From: an uncultured bacterium | Lineage (GTDB): Bacteria > Cyanobacteriota > Vampirovibrionia > Gastranaerophilales > Gastranaerophilaceae | Assembly (NCBI GenBank): GCA_949283255.1 | Contig: CASDRS010000005.1 | Coordinates: 62,001-126,000 of the forward strand | Length of the DNA: 64,000 bases | Direction of reading: 5' to 3' | In this document: piece by piece, positions 44,904-53,227 of the stretch | How the letters are laid out: each line of letters opens with the position of its first letter | Numbering within the stretch: position 1 is the stretch's first letter | Position numbers and translations under genes: made by a program | The notes under the pieces: generated by a model | Told to the model about the DNA's origin: nothing | Databases searched by the model: none | What the model saw: the letters and a program-made list of their open reading frames with translations, nothing else

Positions 44904-47021
44904 TTAATCTCCATATAAGTTGTAATATTCATCGCTTTTTATATAATCCGCAAGCCACTTTCTATCCTGCGGATTTGTTGTTCCGTTTATCATCAGCCAC
45001 TCGTATTTTTCATAATTTGAATTAAACATCGGCACGTTCATCTGCCGTTCACGAGGGGTTTGTTTGTGTTCACGTTTCGGCTTTGGCTCCGGGATTACTT
45101 CAATAACATTTTCCTCCGGCTCGATCTCAAGAACCTCAGCTTTTTCACTCGGATAATATTTCAAAAATTTTTTTTTAGCCTTCTTAAACTGTCGTTGCTG
45201 TCTTTGGTACTGTTGCTTGTATTCTTCCATATCTTTTACAGTGCCGAGAACATTTGCCATCGAGTGAACTTTCTGAACCCTATGTGCCACGCATAAAAAT
45301 TCACCTTTCATTGAATAAACTTGAACCTTTGAAAGGTCAAATAAACTGTAACGGACATAAACCTTATCCCGAAGTCCAAGTATAACATCACTTCTGTAAT
45401 GCATTCCGAGGAATGTTATTCCATGCTTGTTTATTGTCCGAGCCTCAGTTTTCATCATCAGGTCGTTCAAAATATTTTTATCTATATCCTGTTTTTGAAT
45501 GCCGTTTAACATTTCTTGAATAGTTTTTGAACAGTCATTCGGACAAGGCTTTGAATTGTGAAACTCAATCCAGCAATCAATAAATTTAATAGCCTCTTGA
45601 ACTGTCGGAATGTAGTTTTTAGTAAGTTTTTTGTGCATATCTCTGTGGAGTTTCTCTCCACGTTTTAACCACGCAGGTTTATCCTCAATACTTGTACCTA
45701 TATAACTTGTCATCATTTTTTCAAACTCTTCTTGAAATTCAAGGAAAAATCGCTCTATGACTTTTGCACGTGCATTGTATGGTTTAGCAAAAACGGAGCG
45801 GATACCTAAATTGGCATACACTCCGTTAAAGCCCTCCTCGTCAAAATCACAAGATTGAAAATACTTTGCCTTAAATGCTTTGCCGTTATCCTGATACACC
45901 ACTTTTGGAATTATTCCGAGATTTAAAATAGCGTTCCTTAAAGCACTTGCAATACATTGAGTGTTTTCCGTCATCATAATTTCATAGCCTACAAGTGCCG
46001 TTGATTTCCAGTCTAAAAAACCGACCAAAGTTGCTCTGGTCGGTTTTCCTGTGAACGGATTTATTACTTGGAAGTTGAGAACATGTCCGTCTGCTATTAA
46101 TACATCTCCAACATTAAGGACTGAAACATCCCTCTCAATATATGCTTCCACTTTATCGTGGTAGGCTTTTTCTCCCTCTCTAAATAAAATCCATTGTGCA
46201 TAATTATTCTTTTTGTAGTGTTCGGCGAATCGTCTGAATGTCAAAACACAGGGAATATCTTCAACTCCACGTTTTTCTAAAATATGTCGTGTAAGTTTAA
46301 TAGCCTTACCGACACTGAATTTATTCGGGTGCATGAGAAATTTAATAAATATATTTTTCATCTCCTGCGTAAGTATTGTGTTATATTCATTTTGTTTTGA
46401 ATATTTATATCCCGGCAGCAACACTCTGTAATCCTCACAGCCCTCGTAAGCCCAAAGCCAACGGTGAAGTGTGCCGATAGAAATACTTCCGAGGAATTGA
46501 TAAACTTTAGGCAAAAGCATTCCCGAATTATACAAATCTAAAAATACCGAATCCGCCTCTTTTTTAGTGTTGTATTTGGTTCTAATATTCTGTAAAGCCT
46601 TAACAACATCCACCCTTGCCAATGCTGTTAATTTTGCACTTTCTGCAATAAAGGTAGGATATTTTGGTTTAGTATCAAGCGGAACTAATGCTGTGCAACT
46701 TGATTGAGTTGCTTCTTTAATTAATTCATCTTGGAGTTTTTCCTGTATTTCAGGTTCTAAACTTGAATAAAGAATTTCATACGAAGTGCCGCCGAAAACT
46801 TTTACTTCACGTGCAATATATTTACCTTTTTGAATCGCAAGCCTTAATGAGCGATTACTCGTTAATCCTTTTATCTCAGCTATTTTATTAATGGGGACGA
46901 ACGAGTTAAAAGCGGTGCTTGCACCGGCTTTTTCAACGAGTGAGGAGCCAAAAGCTTTGCTTATATTTATATATTCTTCAGTTTCTTGGATTATTGACTG
47001 TTCAAAACCTTTGCACTTCAT
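44904..47021 (-). CDS. MuA-like DDE transposase
   Basis: 705 residues from ATG 47021 (AGGA 9 nt upstream); a GTG at 47066 is an alternative. N-terminal Mu-type winged-helix region (INKIAEIKGLTSNRSLRLAIQKG, then EPEIQEKLQDE), a middle DNA-binding region, and a retroviral-integrase-type core with D in VLIADGH, D in VYQDNGKAF and E in AKVIERFFLEF, then Mu-type beta-barrel and basic tail. It makes the strand transfer of the element. First gene of the transposition operon and oriented inward from the right end, as expected. Confidence 0.9.
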   Translation of the reverse strand: MKCKGFEQSIIQETEEYINISKAFGSSLVEKAGASTAFNSFVPINKIAEIKGLTSNRSLRLAIQKGKYIAREVKVFGGTSYEILYSSLEPEIQEKLQDELIKEATQSSCTALVPLDTKPKYPTFIAESAKLTALARVDVVKALQNIRTKYNTKKEADSVFLDLYNSGMLLPKVYQFLGSISIGTLHRWLWAYEGCEDYRVLLPGYKYSKQNEYNTILTQEMKNIFIKFLMHPNKFSVGKAIKLTRHILEKRGVEDIPCVLTFRRFAEHYKKNNYAQWILFREGEKAYHDKVEAYIERDVSVLNVGDVLIADGHVLNFQVINPFTGKPTRATLVGFLDWKSTALVGYEIMMTENTQCIASALRNAILNLGIIPKVVYQDNGKAFKAKYFQSCDFDEEGFNGVYANLGIRSVFAKPYNARAKVIERFFLEFQEEFEKMMTSYIGTSIEDKPAWLKRGEKLHRDMHKKLTKNYIPTVQEAIKFIDCWIEFHNSKPCPNDCSKTIQEMLNGIQKQDIDKNILNDLMMKTEARTINKHGITFLGMHYRSDVILGLRDKVYVRYSLFDLSKVQVYSMKGEFLCVAHRVQKVHSMANVLGTVKDMEEYKQQYQRQQRQFKKAKKKFLKYYPSEKAEVLEIEPEENVIEVIPEPKPKREHKQTPRERQMNVPMFNSNYEKYEWLMINGTTNPQDRKWLADYIKSDEYYNLYGD

Positions 47022-47569
47022 TTCGTTTTTCCTATCGTAAAAACTACATTCCGGCAGGTTTTTCACAAGGACGGCGTTCGCTACCGCTCAGCCTTGTCAA
47101 AATCCGCCATCGTACACACACGATAACTCTGAAGACAAAGGATTGGAACTCTACTTCCGACCATTGTGTCGGTTTCGTATCAATTGAAAAATATTTGTTT
47201 CAAATTTGGTTCCGTTTATTCTCAAATTTAATATAAAAATTTTCCAACCTTAAGAAAAAACTTCCGACTAAAACCCCAAATGTCCTTGCCGAAAATAATC
47301 AAACCATTCGTACGAGTTCAAATACACCCTAAACTTCCGCCACACAAGGGATACAACCAAAAGTCAAAGGGGTAGACTTCAACGGACACTTCGTGGACTT
47401 TTCAAGTAATTTTGTTTGATTATTTTCGGACACTTCCGGCAGGTCAGAACCTAAACACAAAGCCACTTTTCAGCCAATAATCATTTTAACCGTACACGAT
47501 TGAAATGTCTGCACAAATACACCGAATAATCTTTTTATGCGAACAGATAAAATGTCCCGTTAAATTACA
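47022..47569. promoter_or_regulatory. Right-end noncoding region with several transposase-site-like motifs
   Basis: 548 bp without a gene. Copies of GCCGAAAATAATCAAACCAT-like motifs: 47288-47307 (inverted match to the left end), about 47473-47500 (GCCAATAATC...CCGTACACG), 47522-47547 (CCGAATAATC...GCGAAC), and one reversed copy, GTTTGATTATTTTCGG, at 47414-47429. The spread of sites resembles the multi-site ends of Mu and Tn7 elements. It also contains the transposase promoter, not clearly identified. Confidence 0.6.
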
Positions 47570-47576
47570 ATTAAAT
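47522..47576 (+). repeat. 55-bp direct repeat, right copy
   Basis: Exact copy of 23622-23676. Contains the outermost transposase-site-like motif, the terminal ACA of the transposon (47567-47569) and ATTAAA (47570-47575), the proposed target duplication. Confidence 0.9.
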
Positions 47577-47592
47577 TAAAATTATACGCACT

Positions 47593-47616
47593 AAAAAAGC
47601 CACCATTGATGGTGGC
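47593..47616 (-). terminator. Terminator of tRNA-Ser
   Basis: Hairpin GCCACC / GGTGGC with six T's following on the minus strand (47593-47598), 6 bp after the tRNA 3' end. Confidence 0.85.
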
Positions 47617-47621
47617 TTAAA

Positions 47622-47711
47622 TGGAGGAGGAGGTGGGATTCGAACCCACGGTACGCGTGAACGTACGACAGTTTTCAAGACTGCTCCAATCAACCGCTCT
47701 GGCACTCCTCC
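47622..47711 (-). tRNA. tRNA-Ser(TGA)
   Basis: Minus-strand cloverleaf with acceptor arm GGAGGAG / CTCCTCC, anticodon TGA in the loop CTTGAAA, a long class-II variable arm (GTCGTACGTTCACGCGTAC region), the T loop GTTCGAATC, and an encoded CCA at 47622-47624. The discriminator reads T rather than the usual G, which may mean the arm is off by one. The right edge of the transposon lies about 50 bp past its 3' end, but tRNA sequence is not duplicated at the left end. Confidence 0.93.
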
Positions 47712-47792
47712 ATACGATTGTACTGGACGTAATTCTATTGTACATAATCAATCTGTTTTGTCAACAGACAATCTTGACCTGTTTATAATTTA

Positions 47793-47827
47793 TAAAAAAA
47801 AAGCTATGTACTTTAAGGTGCATAGCT
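47793..47827 (-). terminator. Orphan terminator hairpin
   Basis: Arms AGCTATGTAC / GTGCATAGCT (47802-47827), followed on the minus strand by nine T's. Upstream of tRNA-Ser and downstream of a possible small RNA. Confidence 0.75.
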
Positions 47828-47944
47828 GTTGATTAGGGATATGTGTATCTTAGTCTCTAAGGAGTATAGTGTTATATTAGCAGAGCACTTTAAAAATGAA
47901 ATCATTCATTTTTATGATGTTTTATATCTTTTACTCCAAGACAT

Positions 47945-47966
47945 AAAAAAGCCGTCCGTAGACGGC
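47945..47966 (-). terminator. Orphan terminator hairpin
   Basis: GCCGTC-CGTA-GACGGC (47951-47966) followed by six T's on the minus strand. No protein gene on the minus strand feeds it. Confidence 0.75.
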
Positions 47967-48283
47967 CTATCTCAATGTGTAAAAGGTTAGTGTGTGTAGG
48001 AGAAAATAAAGAAAATGGTTATATTATATTCATACCACATTTTAGTATTTTAATAACATATATTTTATATATATGTTACATATCTTAATAATATAATATA
48101 TTAAGTTTTATTAAGTATTTAAAAAACGTCAAATCCTGCTTGTCACAAGGGTTTTAGAAAACGCCCCCTAAAAAAATTAAAGTTCCATGCAATTTCTGCC
48201 GACAGAATGTTTTTATATGTGTATAGAGAAGTATTAAAGTAACAATGATCCATTTTACCCAAAATGGACAGAAAGGATGTATT

Positions 48284-51200
48284 ATGGGTGCTGGTGAAGT
48301 AAGCAACAACTTTCAAGCAGGAATATACACCATTGATGGTAAAAAGTATAAACTTTCTGCTGAAGATCTCAAAAAGATGAGTGGTGAGATCACAAAAAAT
48401 GAACTTCAAGCTCTTTTGAATGGAAAAGAGGTTACAGACGCAGATGCTGTTACTGTCGGGTATGGATCCCGAGGTGCAGCTAAGAAAACTGGAGAAAATC
48501 GAGTTCAGTTTTCAATGGATGCAATTGCAAAAAATGAATATCCATTAGTTGATGACAAAGGTAAAGCTAACAAGGATATTCAAAAGAAAAGATATGAAGA
48601 AATTAAGGCAGAATTCGCTAAGCAAGAAAGCGTTGCCACAAATGACCAAAAATTAAATGAAGCAATCGAAACTTCATTTGGTCCTCAGCTGGATAAGCTT
48701 GCTAAGAGTGTAAGCGCAAGAGATGAAAATGCTAACAAAGTAGCATTTTATCAGTTGTGTTTCACCGATGAAGAAAAAGCTGAAGTTGATAAAAAATTAA
48801 AAGGCTGGGTTGAAACAAAGCCTGATGGAACAAAAGTTAAGCATTATGGTTTAAACGAACAAATGGCTGCTCTTATGGGTGTTCCAGGTGAAGATGATAA
48901 AGTTAAAGAACTTACAGAAGAAGAGAAAAAACAACTCGAACAATTGAAGAACGAGTTCAATAAGAGATATCCTGGTCAGTTAAGAGAAAATGAATCTTTT
49001 GACGTACGTGGAGCAAGTACTGAAGTAGCCCACAAGCGTTTTGAACAAGCAATGGCATTAATGAACCTTATGGCAATTGAAGACGGAATTGCGGCAAGAC
49101 AACTTGCATCAGGTGATGCTACAGCTTCCGGAACTCTTACTCCTGCTCAAGAAAGGGAACTTGCAAGAGGTGAATTGAAAGAGCAGATTACACACAAAAA
49201 CCAGATAAACAAAATTCTTGATAAGGTGCAAAATGATAAATCTTTGACTCAGAAAGATATAGACAAGTTGCAATCTGATATTCAGAAGTTAAGAAAAGAT
49301 AGTGCTAAGAAGTTTGAAACAATCGAGGAACAAAGATTGCATGAATCTGCAGAATCTCAGTTGGAATTTGAAACATATAAACAAAACTTTGAAAATACAG
49401 TAGTTTCTTGGGATAAGAAATCTGCTAAAGAAGCAGAGAAGGCTAATCCAGATGCTAATAATACTCACTTAGAAAAAGACCATCGTGAGATTATTATGAG
49501 AGAACCTGCTAAATTCGGGTGTCGTGAACCGAGAGCTGGAGAAACACCTACTTTTACAGACAAGAATGGAAAAGCTTGGGTCTTTGACAGCGAAGGTTAT
49601 AAACGAGCTATGCTCGATATGAGTAATAGCCAAGCTTCAAACACTGATGCCTCACTTGATGCTGATTATTATGCATCAACATCGGAATTTGTACGTTTAG
49701 CAACAGAAAATAAAAATGCAGAAGCTGCCGAAAAATCAACAGCAAAGAAACGAGCAAAAGCAAAAGCAAAACCCGCAACGATGGGTGACAGAACAGATGC
49801 TCGTCAAATGTACGCAATAGCAGGACTTCAAGTTGCCGGTGATAACACCTATAGGATGAGAGGCAAAGAAATCGGAAATGCAGCTTTAGCAGGCTTGGGC
49901 ACAGGAGGTTTGGCTGCCCTTGGTGGTGAATTGTATAAATGTGCATCTACTGTAAAATACAGCGGAACCGTTCTAGCGTTAGCTCAAGGTGTTGTTAATA
50001 CGACAGTTAGCGGTATTGGTACAACTACGGTCGAAGGAACTGTTAGTGGTACAACAACTGTAACAGGTGAAATTACTGGTGAGGTTTCCGGTCCAATTTC
50101 CGGTACAGTATTCGGAGATGTATCAGGTCCAATCAGTGGTGAGGTTTCCGGTCCAATTTCCGGTACAATTACCGGTACTGGAACTAGTACAGTGACAACA
50201 ATCACCGGACATACTGACCCTCTAAAAGGTGCTTGGGTTGAAACAGGAAGACAAACTACAACAACTCAGGTTCCAATTACCGGTGAAGGTACAGGTATTG
50301 GACACGGTACAGGTACTGGTATTGGGTATGGTCAAGGTACAGGTACAGGTACAGGTATCGGACACGGTACAGGTACTGGTACAGGTTCTGCCAAAGTAGA
50401 TTGGACTGCTAGTTACAAAAAAGATGTTCAATATGAATATAAAGAAGACGTCAGCGTCGAATATGAAAAAGAAGTTGAAGCTCCATACGAAGGTCAGGCT
50501 CGTCCTAAGTTTGAACCTATTAATATTCTTAAAGGTGCTGCAATTGGTGCAGGTACCGCGGCTGGCTTGAAAGGCTTAAGCTACTTATTCAAGAAAAAGA
50601 CAGATGCTGATTATGCGAATGACGAAACCGTAAAAGATAAGTTCCGTTCAAGTTATGGTTATGAAATTAAGGAAGAACCAGATGCCATTGGAGAAATCGA
50701 AGTTGAAACAGTAGAAGCTCCAAAAGTTTGCGAAGCAAAAGTTGACGGTGGAGAACAAGAAACCGAAGTAAAAATCGAAAACCACCCATACAAACTTAAT
50801 GCAACACTAAGAGGCCGCAACAGAGCAAATGGTGAAACACTTGATCTAGTAGTCAGATCAAAATATCATATTACAAACAATAGAGATGCACTAGCCGCTA
50901 GAAGAGAAATCCGTAGACTGATGGGTTTACCGGAAAGCGGTATGCAAAACGGTAAAACTATCACTCCGCACATCGAAGTCGATGGTGAAACTTGGAAAGA
51001 TGCATACTGGCTACCTGACACAATTTTAGATGGCAAGTACAAATATGATCCTGACGCTGAAGTAAGTAGAACAGACTATTCTATGAACTCAGTTGCAAAA
51101 CAAGGCAAAAATACCGCCTCAGTCTCAAAAACAATGAGCGGTCACTATATTGTAACCGACGCTTGCGGAAACAATCTATATGAAGGTTCAAGCAAGGCGG

Positions 51201-51289
51201 AAGCAGATAAAATCTGTAATAATCACAATGCTGAACAAGCAAAAATCAGAGCTGATTGGAATAAAAGACATCCGCTCGACCAAATTTAA
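48284..51289 (+). CDS. Large hypothetical protein with Gly/Thr repeat domain between hydrophobic segments
   Basis: 1001 residues from ATG 48284 (SD AAAGGA 10 nt upstream); an ATG 13 codons earlier overlaps a hairpin and is less likely. Residues 1-520 are charged and helical with coiled-coil character. A Gly/Ala hydrophobic segment near 530-555 is followed by a repeat domain (about 565-705) with VSGPISGTV-type strands and then GTGTGIGHG-type runs, then a second Gly/Ala segment near 745-765 (KGAAIGAGTAAGLKGLSYLF) and a mixed C-terminal domain. No signal peptide, no known family. Confidence 0.75.
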   Translation: MGAGEVSNNFQAGIYTIDGKKYKLSAEDLKKMSGEITKNELQALLNGKEVTDADAVTVGYGSRGAAKKTGENRVQFSMDAIAKNEYPLVDDKGKANKDIQKKRYEEIKAEFAKQESVATNDQKLNEAIETSFGPQLDKLAKSVSARDENANKVAFYQLCFTDEEKAEVDKKLKGWVETKPDGTKVKHYGLNEQMAALMGVPGEDDKVKELTEEEKKQLEQLKNEFNKRYPGQLRENESFDVRGASTEVAHKRFEQAMALMNLMAIEDGIAARQLASGDATASGTLTPAQERELARGELKEQITHKNQINKILDKVQNDKSLTQKDIDKLQSDIQKLRKDSAKKFETIEEQRLHESAESQLEFETYKQNFENTVVSWDKKSAKEAEKANPDANNTHLEKDHREIIMREPAKFGCREPRAGETPTFTDKNGKAWVFDSEGYKRAMLDMSNSQASNTDASLDADYYASTSEFVRLATENKNAEAAEKSTAKKRAKAKAKPATMGDRTDARQMYAIAGLQVAGDNTYRMRGKEIGNAALAGLGTGGLAALGGELYKCASTVKYSGTVLALAQGVVNTTVSGIGTTTVEGTVSGTTTVTGEITGEVSGPISGTVFGDVSGPISGEVSGPISGTITGTGTSTVTTITGHTDPLKGAWVETGRQTTTTQVPITGEGTGIGHGTGTGIGYGQGTGTGTGIGHGTGTGTGSAKVDWTASYKKDVQYEYKEDVSVEYEKEVEAPYEGQARPKFEPINILKGAAIGAGTAAGLKGLSYLFKKKTDADYANDETVKDKFRSSYGYEIKEEPDAIGEIEVETVEAPKVCEAKVDGGEQETEVKIENHPYKLNATLRGRNRANGETLDLVVRSKYHITNNRDALAARREIRRLMGLPESGMQNGKTITPHIEVDGETWKDAYWLPDTILDGKYKYDPDAEVSRTDYSMNSVAKQGKNTASVSKTMSGHYIVTDACGNNLYEGSSKAEADKICNNHNAEQAKIRADWNKRHPLDQI
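50078..50167 (+). repeat. In-gene tandem repeat, 60-bp period
   Basis: An identical 30-bp block occurs at 50078-50107 and 50138-50167, coding GEVSGPISGT in each case; a less perfect block lies between. Copy number could change by recombination or slippage without frameshift. Confidence 0.85.
50285..50390 (+). repeat. In-gene GGTACAGGT-type hexamer repeats
   Basis: About 105 bp made of GGTACA/GGTACT/GGTATT hexamers with two related blocks around GGACACGG, coding alternating Gly-Thr/Gly-Ile with His-Gly. Frame is kept when whole hexamers are gained or lost. Confidence 0.8.
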
Positions 51290-51328
51290 AACTTCACTCT
51301 ATACAAAACCAATTAAATCCATAATACA

Positions 51329-51362
51329 AAAGCCCTCTTTTTTAAAGAGGGCTTTATTTTTT
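51329..51362. terminator. Bidirectional terminator after the 1001-residue protein gene
   Basis: AAGCCCTCTTT / AAAGAGGGCTT hairpin followed by a T tract on the plus strand and A tract on the other side; lies between two convergent genes. Confidence 0.88.
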
Positions 51363-51386
51363 AAATATTGAATTGTAGGTAGCAAA

Positions 51387-52391
51387 CTACTTGTTCAATG
51401 CGCTATCAACAGCAACAGCAACAGCAACAGTAGCACCAACCATAGGGTTGTTACCCATACCAATGATACCCATCATTTCTACGTGAGCAGGAACAGATGA
51501 AGAACCTGCAAACTGAGCATCACCGTGCATTCTACCCATAGTATCAGTCATACCGTAAGAAGCAGGACCTGCTGCAACGTTATCTGGGTGAAGTGTACGA
51601 CCAGTACCACCACCTGATGCTACTGAGAAGTATTTTTTACCGTGTTCCCAGCACCATTTTTTGTAAGTACCAGCTACAGGGTGTTGGAATCTTGTAGGGT
51701 TAGTTGAGTTACCTGTAATAGAAACATCAACGCCTTCCTTAATCATAATAGCAACACCTTCATTTACATCATCAGCACCATAGCATTTAACTTTTGCTAC
51801 TTCACCTTCTGAGAAAGGAGTTTCCTTAACAACCTTTAATTCACCTGTCTTGTAATTATATTGAGTTTCAACGTGAGTAAAACCGTTAATTCTTGAGATG
51901 ATATAAGCAGCATCTTTACCAAGACCGTTCAAAATAACTCTCAAAGGTTTTTTTCTAACTTTGTTAGCATTTCTTGCAATACCGATAGCACCTTCAGCAG
52001 CTGCGAAAGATTCGTGGCCAGCCAAGAAACAGAAACAATCTGTATCTTCGCTTAACAACATAGCACCTAAGTTACCATGTCCCAATCCAACTTTTCTTGT
52101 ATCACCAACAGAACCAGGGATACAAAAAGCTTGAAGTCCTTCACCAATTAAGCTTGCAGCTTCAGCAGCAGACTTAGCGCCTTTTTGAATTGCAATTGCA
52201 GCACCCAATGTATAAGCCCAAACAGCGTTTTCAAATGCGATTGGTTGAATGCCTTTTACAATTTCTTCTACATTTATGCCTTTAGAATCACATAAAGCTT
52301 TTGCATCTTCTAAAGACTTGAAACCATATTCAGGTAAAACTTTATTCAATTTTGCCTGACGTCTATCTTGTCCTTCAAATTTAATAGCCAT
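51387..52391 (-). CDS. GGGtGRT protein
   Basis: 334 residues. Recognised by the eponymous stretch ASGGGTGRTLHPDN together with SITGNSTNPTRFQHPVAGTYKKW and the cysteine-containing LLSEDTDCFCFLAGHE. Members of this family are usually encoded beside a NifU-like Fe-S scaffold protein, as here 63 bp upstream, but their biochemical activity is not established. Strong codon regularity suggests high expression. Soluble, with no signal peptide. Confidence 0.88.
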   Translation of the reverse strand: MAIKFEGQDRRQAKLNKVLPEYGFKSLEDAKALCDSKGINVEEIVKGIQPIAFENAVWAYTLGAAIAIQKGAKSAAEAASLIGEGLQAFCIPGSVGDTRKVGLGHGNLGAMLLSEDTDCFCFLAGHESFAAAEGAIGIARNANKVRKKPLRVILNGLGKDAAYIISRINGFTHVETQYNYKTGELKVVKETPFSEGEVAKVKCYGADDVNEGVAIMIKEGVDVSITGNSTNPTRFQHPVAGTYKKWCWEHGKKYFSVASGGGTGRTLHPDNVAAGPASYGMTDTMGRMHGDAQFAGSSSVPAHVEMMGIIGMGNNPMVGATVAVAVAVDSALNK

Positions 52392-52454
52392 TTTTTTATT
52401 CCTTTTACTTTTTAGTTAACTACGTTCTAATTTTATGTGTAAAACCAATTTACA

Positions 52455-53159
52455 CTATTCTTTTCTTGGGTCAATAGTCTTAACAGCTTCAGAAAATCTG
52501 CCATAAGTTTTGATATTCTTTTCGAAAGCTTCCTTAGGGTCAACACCTTTTTTAATAGCGTCTAACATTTGAGGAACTTTAACATATTTATAACCGATAA
52601 TTTCGTTATTTTTATCAAGACCAAGTTCAAGAACATAACCTTCAGCAAGATCAAGATATCTAGGTCCTTTTTGTTTAGTTGAGAAAATAGTACCAACTTT
52701 AGAGCTCAAGCCCTTACCTAAATCTTCAAGACCCGCACCAACAGGCAATCCGTTTTCAGAGAAAGCTGTTTGAGTACGGCCGTATACGATTTGTAAGAAC
52801 AATTCTCTCATTGCAACGTTGATAGCATCACAAACAAGGTCAGTATTCAAAGCTTCAAGGATAGTTTTACCAGGAAGGATTTCACCAGCCATAGCAGCTG
52901 AGTGAGTCATACCTGAACAACCCAAAGTTTCAACCAAAGCTTCTTGAATGATACCGTCTTTAACGTTCAATGTTAATTTACAAGTACCTTGTTGAGGTGC
53001 GCAGCATCCGCAGCCGTGAGTCAAACCTGAAATGTCTTTAATTTCTTTACATTTTGTCCAGTCACCTTCTTGAGGAATCGGAGCAGGTTCACCTTTTACG
53101 CCACGTTTTACGCAGCACATTTCTTCTACTTCTTTTGTAATTTGTATACGATCCAACAT
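52455..53159 (-). CDS. NifU-like iron-sulfur cluster assembly scaffold protein
   Basis: 234 residues. NifU/IscU-like core with cysteines in HGCGCCAPQQGTC and VETLGCSGMTHSAAMAGEILPGKTILEAL, the latter resembling the Cys-containing helix region of IscU proteins. Extra cysteines in VEEMCCVKRG near the start and a C-terminal extension set it apart from plain IscU. Forms a conserved pair with the GGGtGRT protein downstream; together they may build or use Fe-S clusters for an unidentified enzyme. Confidence 0.85.
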   Translation of the reverse strand: MLDRIQITKEVEEMCCVKRGVKGEPAPIPQEGDWTKCKEIKDISGLTHGCGCCAPQQGTCKLTLNVKDGIIQEALVETLGCSGMTHSAAMAGEILPGKTILEALNTDLVCDAINVAMRELFLQIVYGRTQTAFSENGLPVGAGLEDLGKGLSSKVGTIFSTKQKGPRYLDLAEGYVLELGLDKNNEIIGYKYVKVPQMLDAIKKGVDPKEAFEKNIKTYGRFSEAVKTIDPRKE

Positions 53160-53227
53160 TTTTTCTAACTCCCTTCAAGTTATATACAACTTGATTTTAA
53201 CCTGCTGAAAATATCATGTCAATGGAG

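Larger units (their letters stand above)
23676..47569. mobile_element. Mu-like transposon of about 23.9 kb carrying glycan and defence cargo
   Basis: Left end 5'-TGTAAAAG at 23676; right end ...TTACA-3' at 47569, i.e. TGTAATTT when read inward, so both ends begin TGTAA as in phage Mu. ATTAAA flanks both sides (23670-23675 and 47570-47575) as a candidate target duplication. Copies of one motif occur inverted at the two ends. The right end encodes MuA-like and MuB-like proteins transcribed inward. No phage structural genes are present, so this is a transposon, not a prophage. All genes inside run on the minus strand. The boundaries are inferred from sequence only. Confidence 0.75.
47712..48283. 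other. Intergenic region with two orphan minus-strand terminators and a palindrome
   Basis: 572 bp, AT-rich, no protein gene seen. Two terminator-type hairpins point leftward (separate entries) but no annotated minus-strand gene precedes them, so small RNAs may be made here. A 10-bp-arm palindrome TAACATATAT / ATATATGTTA (48054-48078) and a perfect stem-loop TCCATTTT-ACCC-AAAATGGA (48249-48268) lie upstream of the 1001-residue protein gene and may be its operator and leader hairpin. Confidence 0.5.

Noticed and set aside
44184..47021. CRISPR-associated transposon (CAST)
   Set aside because: TnsB/TnsC-like genes invite the idea, but there is no TniQ-type protein, no Cas12k or Cascade gene, and no CRISPR array or spacer repeats in the window.
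23676..47569. Mu-like prophage
   Set aside because: MuA and MuB resemble phage Mu, but no head, tail, lysis or packaging genes are seen, and the cargo is glycan and defence genes.
47522..47711. tRNA-Ser as integration target of an integrase-type island (attL/attR)
   Set aside because: The 55-bp repeat does not include any tRNA bases and ends in ACA-ATTAAA that matches transposase-type ends. The recombinases lack an integrase N-terminal domain.
49608..50431. Minus-strand frames inside the 1001-residue protein gene
   Set aside because: Antisense of low-complexity repeats (Val/Pro/Ile/Gly or Cys/Thr runs); no SD.
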